DNA of 64,000 nt from Chrysaora quinquecirrha (lineage: Eukaryota > Cnidaria > Scyphozoa > Semaeostomeae > Pelagiidae): the NCBI GenBank assembly GCA_014526335.1, contig JACTAT010000035.1, positions 4,889,399-4,953,398 on the forward strand, read 5' to 3'. Both the position numbers and the translations under genes were made by a program. This document shows positions 60,126-64,000 of the stretch, one piece after another. The notes under the pieces are model-generated. The model ran no database searches. It was not told where the DNA came from and worked only from the letters and a program-made list of their open reading frames with translations. Each line of letters opens with the position of its first letter. Positions within the stretch are counted from its first letter, which is position 1.

Positions 60126-62200
60126 GCGATCATTGATTGTCGTGGTCACGTCATCATCATGATCATTGATCACTATGATCATCGTCGTCGTTATCATCAT
60201 CATCGTAATCATCATTATCGTCATAATCATGATCATCGATCACCTTGATAATCATGATAATCATCATCATCACGATGATTGATCTTCGGGATCCTGATCG
60301 TGATAATCGTCATTATCATCGTCACCAATATCATCATCATTATCATCATCATCGTCACAATCGTGATCGTCATCCCCATGGTCATCATCATTATTGTCGT
60401 CGACGCCATCATCGTCGCCATCACCATAATCATCCAGCATCAAAATCGAAGAGCGGGGGTGGTAACGTGACGTTACATATAGGTGATGTTACATATAGGT
60501 GATGTTACATATAGGTGGTGTTACAAATACAGCGGGTGATGATACTTGCCTTTGTTTGCTATCGCTAATTGTTTTGTGTTAAATCGGTCTCAAGGGACCT
60601 TGATTAATAATGAACTTTTTCCATTGTTGTCTTAAGGTGGGAGACAGGGCAAGAAGTTTTATTTTTTCGTTCGTTTTATTTCGTTCATGGTTGTTTCCCC
60701 TTGAAGAGTAAGGAATTCACCACTCAATGAATTTAACTTGTTAGTTGTTAACTTGCTTGGTTTTGCAGAATCAATATAGTTGCTGTTTAAATAACACTTA
60801 GTATTTTACCATTTTATGGGTGTTTACAGTTTAATTCTAACTTGTGTGAATTACCTTATGTATTTTTGCCACTATGGAAAAACAAAACGGCATGAAGTAA
60901 ACATGTTATCCTTATGTGTGTCCCTATAAACTGAGTCATTAAAGAAATTGCTGGGTTTTAAAGAAGAAGCCCTGTTTCCCAGCTTAAGCACGCCAGCGAA
61001 TCTATAAGCTCTACTGTGGTGGTATTTTTGCGTACTTTCGTGGTATTTTTTGCATACTGTAGTGGACAAGCTATACTGCAATGGATTATTATGCTTGATG
61101 TGGTAAGTTATTATGCTTAATGTGGTGGAATTTTTCTCATACTGTGGTGGATCTTGTAATTTTTCTCTCGCTTGGTCTATAGATTTTGTTATGATTGCAT
61201 ATCCACCACTGTACCTACAAAATACCACCACAGTATACAAAAAAAATACCACCACATCAAACATAATAACCCATGACATCAAGGCATAATAACCCACCAG
61301 AGTAGAGCTTATCCACCACAGTACGCAAAAAAAGACCACCACATCAAACATACACAGTACGCAAAAAATACCACCATATTTAGCATAATAACCCACCACA
61401 TCAAGCATAATAACCCACCACAGTAGGGCTTATCCACCACAGTACGCAAAAAATACCACCACATTTAGCATAATAACTCACCACATCAAGCATAATAACC
61501 CACCACTATAGAGCTTATCAACCAAGTAGGCAAAAATAACACCACAGTAGAGCTTATCCACCACAGAAAGCTAATGTATTACAACAATGGAAAAAGTTCA
61601 TTATTAATCAAAGTCCCTTGAGACCCATTTAATGCACAACAATTAGCGATAGCAACAATTAGCAAACAAAGGAAGAATCATCACCCGCAATATTTGTATA
61701 ACACCACGTATATGTAACATCACCTATATGTAACATCACCTATATGTAACATCACCTATATGTAACGTCACGTTACCACCCCTTATGAAATCGAAATCAA
61801 AATCATACCTAATTATTTATCATAATCAATAAAATGATCATGATTATTATCATAATCTTCTCCACAGCCCACAAATGTATAATTTTTGTTTTAGGGCATC
61901 TACGAAAAATTTCTTTTAAATATTAAATCTTATGCAACTAAATAAAGAATATTTACCTTCAAGTGTTTCAATGTCGTAATCAATATCATCCGTTATCCTA
62001 TCGAGCTGCTTGAATCCAATTTCAAGATCATCGATTCTTTTCTGCATAATCTCAGATTGTGGATCATCGACTTGAACTTTGTTGATATTCTGCGAAGAAT
62101 TGCTTCTGCTCAGACCATTTGAAGAATAATATCCTATGGACAGCCTTTCATCTGCTGGAAGGTCGAGCTCGTCGTTTAACTTCACTGTGTTTTCAGTCAT
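56930..62200 (-). CDS. Unrecognised coiled-coil protein with SP-rich tail
   Basis: Three exons on the minus strand: 62200-61957, 59775-59508 and 57167-56930, all GT-AG with matching phases. They total 750 bases, 249 residues plus stop, with no frame error. Residues 1-50 are polar. About 50-150 are heptad-like and acidic (KRIDDLEIGFKQLDRITDDI; NEVHEDIQAFRDELMDLFDR), a likely coiled coil. About 165-235 is a low-complexity tail with ten SP and one TP motifs, including KSP (SPVTKSPVVKSPMSSPTMSP), resembling proline-directed kinase targets. The end reads EEREYSSDVGSDH. No transmembrane or signal segment. I do not recognise the family; a cytoskeletal or scaffold role is only a guess. ATG context AAATATGA. 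Both introns carry transposons. Confidence 0.85.
57279..57572. repeat. Foldback family B copy
   Basis: GGCCCTGGTCAAAAGACCAA at the left, TTTGATCGTTTGGCCAGGGT at the right. GCTTGTCAAGCAATATGTTT and an inner palindrome lie between. In the second intron of the coiled-coil gene. Confidence 0.75.
57725..58990 (-). mobile_element. Compact non-autonomous LTR retrotransposon
   Basis: Read on the minus strand: a 5' LTR of 386 bases (58990-58605) starts TGTAATG and ends GTTACA. After three bases comes a tRNA-primer site TGGTGACAGGAGCGGGAT (58601-58584). About 520 bases of internal sequence follow, then a polypurine tract GGAGGGGAGAG (58060-58050). A 3' LTR begins TGTAATG at 58049 and is cut off at 57725. 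As far as I can compare by eye, the two LTRs are identical over their shared 325 bases, which implies a recent insertion. The internal part has no gag or pol, only a frame of about 50 codons after the primer site, so it must depend on enzymes from elsewhere. It lies in the second intron of the coiled-coil gene, in the same orientation. Confidence 0.88.
59030..59483. repeat. Foldback element with three copies of its arm
   Basis: Arm B (59109-59173) and arm C (59418-59483) are inverted: CCAGTGCTGAGACACGGCTG and ACCAGTGCTGAGACAG against CTGTCTCAGCACTGGTACAG. Arm A (59030-59096) is a diverged direct copy of B. It ends ten bases or so before the donor of the middle exon of the coiled-coil gene. 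Confidence 0.8.
59830..60445. repeat. Degenerate (ATC/GAT)n tract
   Basis: Over 600 bases of imperfect TCATCA, GATGAT and TGATCATGATC units, including many short palindromes. Long frames through it are artefacts. Confidence 0.9.
60456..61782. mobile_element. Non-autonomous DNA transposon with long inverted ends and subterminal repeats
   Basis: The left end GGGGTGGTAACGTGACGTTA is exactly inverted at the right, TAACGTCACGTTACCACCCC. Next to each end are three to four tandem copies of GGTGATGTTACATATA (inverted at the right). Inverted homology then continues through TTAGCGATAGCAA, CTTGAGACC and TGGAAAAAGTTCATTATTAA for about 180-200 bases per side. The centre (60990-61578) is a family D repeat. 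No transposase frame. It lies in the first intron of the coiled-coil gene. Confidence 0.85.
60990..61578. repeat. Family D repeat inside the DNA transposon
   Basis: CACGCCAGCGAATCTATAAG opens it. Then CTGTGGTGGTATTTTTGCGT units run in one orientation to about 61160 and in the inverse (ACCACCACAGTA, ACCCACCACATCAAGCATAA) to 61578, making a large imperfect hairpin. Confidence 0.8.
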
Positions 62201-64000
62201 ATTTACGCCTTGTTTCTGAACTGAAAACCCGTTCGATTCTCTTCAAAACTTAGTATCCTTTGCACTGCCTGCTGTTCTTCTTCCACAGCACTGTTCCAGT
62301 TTCTTTTTCCTCGTTTTCTTCTTTCGCTGACCCTTATCAGATCAAACACCTCTCCTAAAACAGTTCCCAAATCAGCCTAGAATTCTTGAACTACTACGTG
62401 CTTAAAAACAAACAACCGTCTGAAATCTCCACTGTGTTCTTATCGACTTAGCAACACTTCCTTCGCTAAAATCTCCCGAGAATAATCAACACATGTGCAA
62501 TAACGTACAGCGCTCCTCGCACTTTTTGAAACCTCAACGATAAACCGTGCGAAACTGGCACCTTTGGAATTTAATTACACCTTGTTTCAATCTTTTCCGA
62601 CCTTTTTGATTGTTTTACCGTGTTTAAACCCCTTCTCTGGATAATTGGGTTATGTATATATTTTCATTCTCTGAGCTAGCAGTCTTTTGTTCTGTCATGA
62701 GATTTCTAAGCTTTATTTTCTTCTCTTGTTATTCTTCTTTTATTCTGGTTAGGCTAAGGCAGATTCATTTGCAAATATAAAGCCTACATTGTTTGTTCTT
62801 GATTCAATTTTGCGCTAAATTCCACTTTTATACGGAGAAGGCTTACTGAAGATAGATAACGCTTATCCCCAAAAAGGCTCAACAAGGCGTTGACCAAAAA
62901 GTATATCGAATCAAGTGAAGTTCACGAGACCCGCAAATTCAAGCGAACTTCAAAGTTCAGAGAGACGAGACCGTAAAGAGGCTCTGTAGCCTGCATGTTG
63001 ATATCTTGGATCGAGGGGCCATTCACTTCTAGAAAATCTCGTACGCCTTTGCTGGAAGTCCTATTGTTTTATCGGAAATCCCTTGAAAGTCCTTTTGTTT
63101 TCATGGAAATCTCGTACGCCTTTTTGCAGAGCGAAATGCCCCTCGTCTTGGATCACATTTCCACAGACTCGCCACAGACGATTCAAAATAGAAACAGTCC
63201 GACACAGCCAGGGGTAGTACAAATCTACAAATTTGGACAGGATATAACGGAAAAGCCTAAAAAGCTTTCCACTTATCCATTCCGATCGGTACATTGTTAT
63301 TCCGAACAAATGTTGTCTTGTCTTACCAACAACGCTATTTAGGTGGGGGTTGGGGGGGTAAGGGACCATGAGAATCACTGAAGTAGCAAATCGCCAGAGT
63401 AGGCGGTATTCCTCTGAAAAGAGGCCTTGTTCCAAATATCTTGCCAAGATTATAGATAGAACTGAGCTTGGTACTGTAGGAGCCTGAGCCTGCTTCTCTG
63501 TAAGATGTTTCAACGATCGCGTGATTATCGTGCGATGCGACAACTGCTACCATGAGTGAGAGCCTTCTCGGATAGGTGTTGCCCAAAAACTCAATCAAGT
63601 GAAGTTCACGAGACCAGCAAATTCAAACCAAGTTTCAAAGTTCAGAGAGACAAGACGCCTTAGAGAGGCTCTGTGGCCTGGCCCAGTGGTAGCTGGAATC
63701 AGATGATCTTGAGAAAGAAGGACGCAGAAGGAGGTACAAAGCTAGATCAAGCTAGGTCTAAAAGATCATACAACGGTCGCATGATTATCGTCAATTTCCT
63801 AATAGGACGATCATCGCAAAATCTTTCATGCAAACTGAAATCATTTGTTGTTTTGGTCCGTTGTTGGAATCGCGCGGTAATGAGAGGCGATCTGCGATCG
63901 GCAATTCGTGAAACAGGATGTTCCGCTCCCACTTTCCATAATTTCTGCGGTTCTAAAATATAGGCTCCATCAGAGCCAAGAAAAATTTACGGTCACACGG
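62201..64000. other. Upstream flank of the coiled-coil gene; direct repeats, no gene
   Basis: 62201-62900 presumably contains the promoter and 5' UTR of the minus-strand gene. An 85-base direct repeat lies at 62912-62999 and 63594-63683 (AATCAAGTGAAGTTCACGAG at the start, AGAGAGAC(G/A)AGAC inside, GAGGCTCTGT(A/G)GCCTG at the end). The second copy runs into GGCCCAGTGGTAGCTGG, which resembles a pol III A box, so a SINE is possible. A 160-codon minus-strand frame (63543-63061) shows no domain. Confidence 0.5.

Noticed and set aside
60054..60502. Acidic or His-rich reading frames on both strands
   Set aside because: They arise from the degenerate ATC/GAT tract; no domain, no splice context.
63061..63543. 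160-codon minus-strand frame
   Set aside because: No recognised domain, overlaps other open frames, and lies between copies of an 85-base repeat; probably chance or repeat-derived.

Overview
The window is nuclear DNA from an animal, probably a non-bilaterian metazoan such as a cnidarian (inference). It is AT-rich, its genes have many GT-AG introns, and it is crowded with short non-autonomous transposons. It holds MFAP1, a two-pore-domain K+ channel and a HES-type repressor, plus two genes of types that I recall as multicopy in cnidarians: a HECT-ligase tail and an integrase-core protein. No prokaryotic features are present.

Layout. 2-223 (+): 3' end of a HECT E3 ligase, catalytic Cys retained. 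947-2424 (-): integrase-core (DDE) protein with one frameshift, facing the HECT gene tail to tail. About 3346-9513 (+): HES-family gene; loop/helix-2 exon and Orange/WRPW exon are clear, a helix-1 exon is tentative, and the basic-region exon was not found. 9514-16474: intergenic. 16475-34802 (+): K2P channel in three exons with a 15.3-kb first intron that splits the first selectivity-filter glycine codon. 34803-37587: intergenic. 37588-54403 (+): complete MFAP1 (spliceosome B-complex factor), 18 exons, 429 residues after correcting one missing base. 56930-62200 (-): three-exon gene for an unrecognised 249-residue coiled-coil, SP-rich protein. 62201-64000: no convincing gene.

The introns and intergenic DNA are mainly foldback/TIR elements of five recurrent families, tRNA-derived SINEs, a LINE tail, a compact LTR element with PBS and PPT, and microsatellites. 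One family (ends TAGACTTATT...AATAAGTCTA) carries exact 9-bp target-site duplications at three loci, including an insertion inside another repeat.

The HES, K2P and MFAP1 coding frames each break at runs of five or six A. Adding one A restores a sensible protein that agrees with the flanking splice phases. This points to homopolymer under-calling in the assembly rather than to pseudogenes. The genes do not form a pathway; they are unrelated neighbours.
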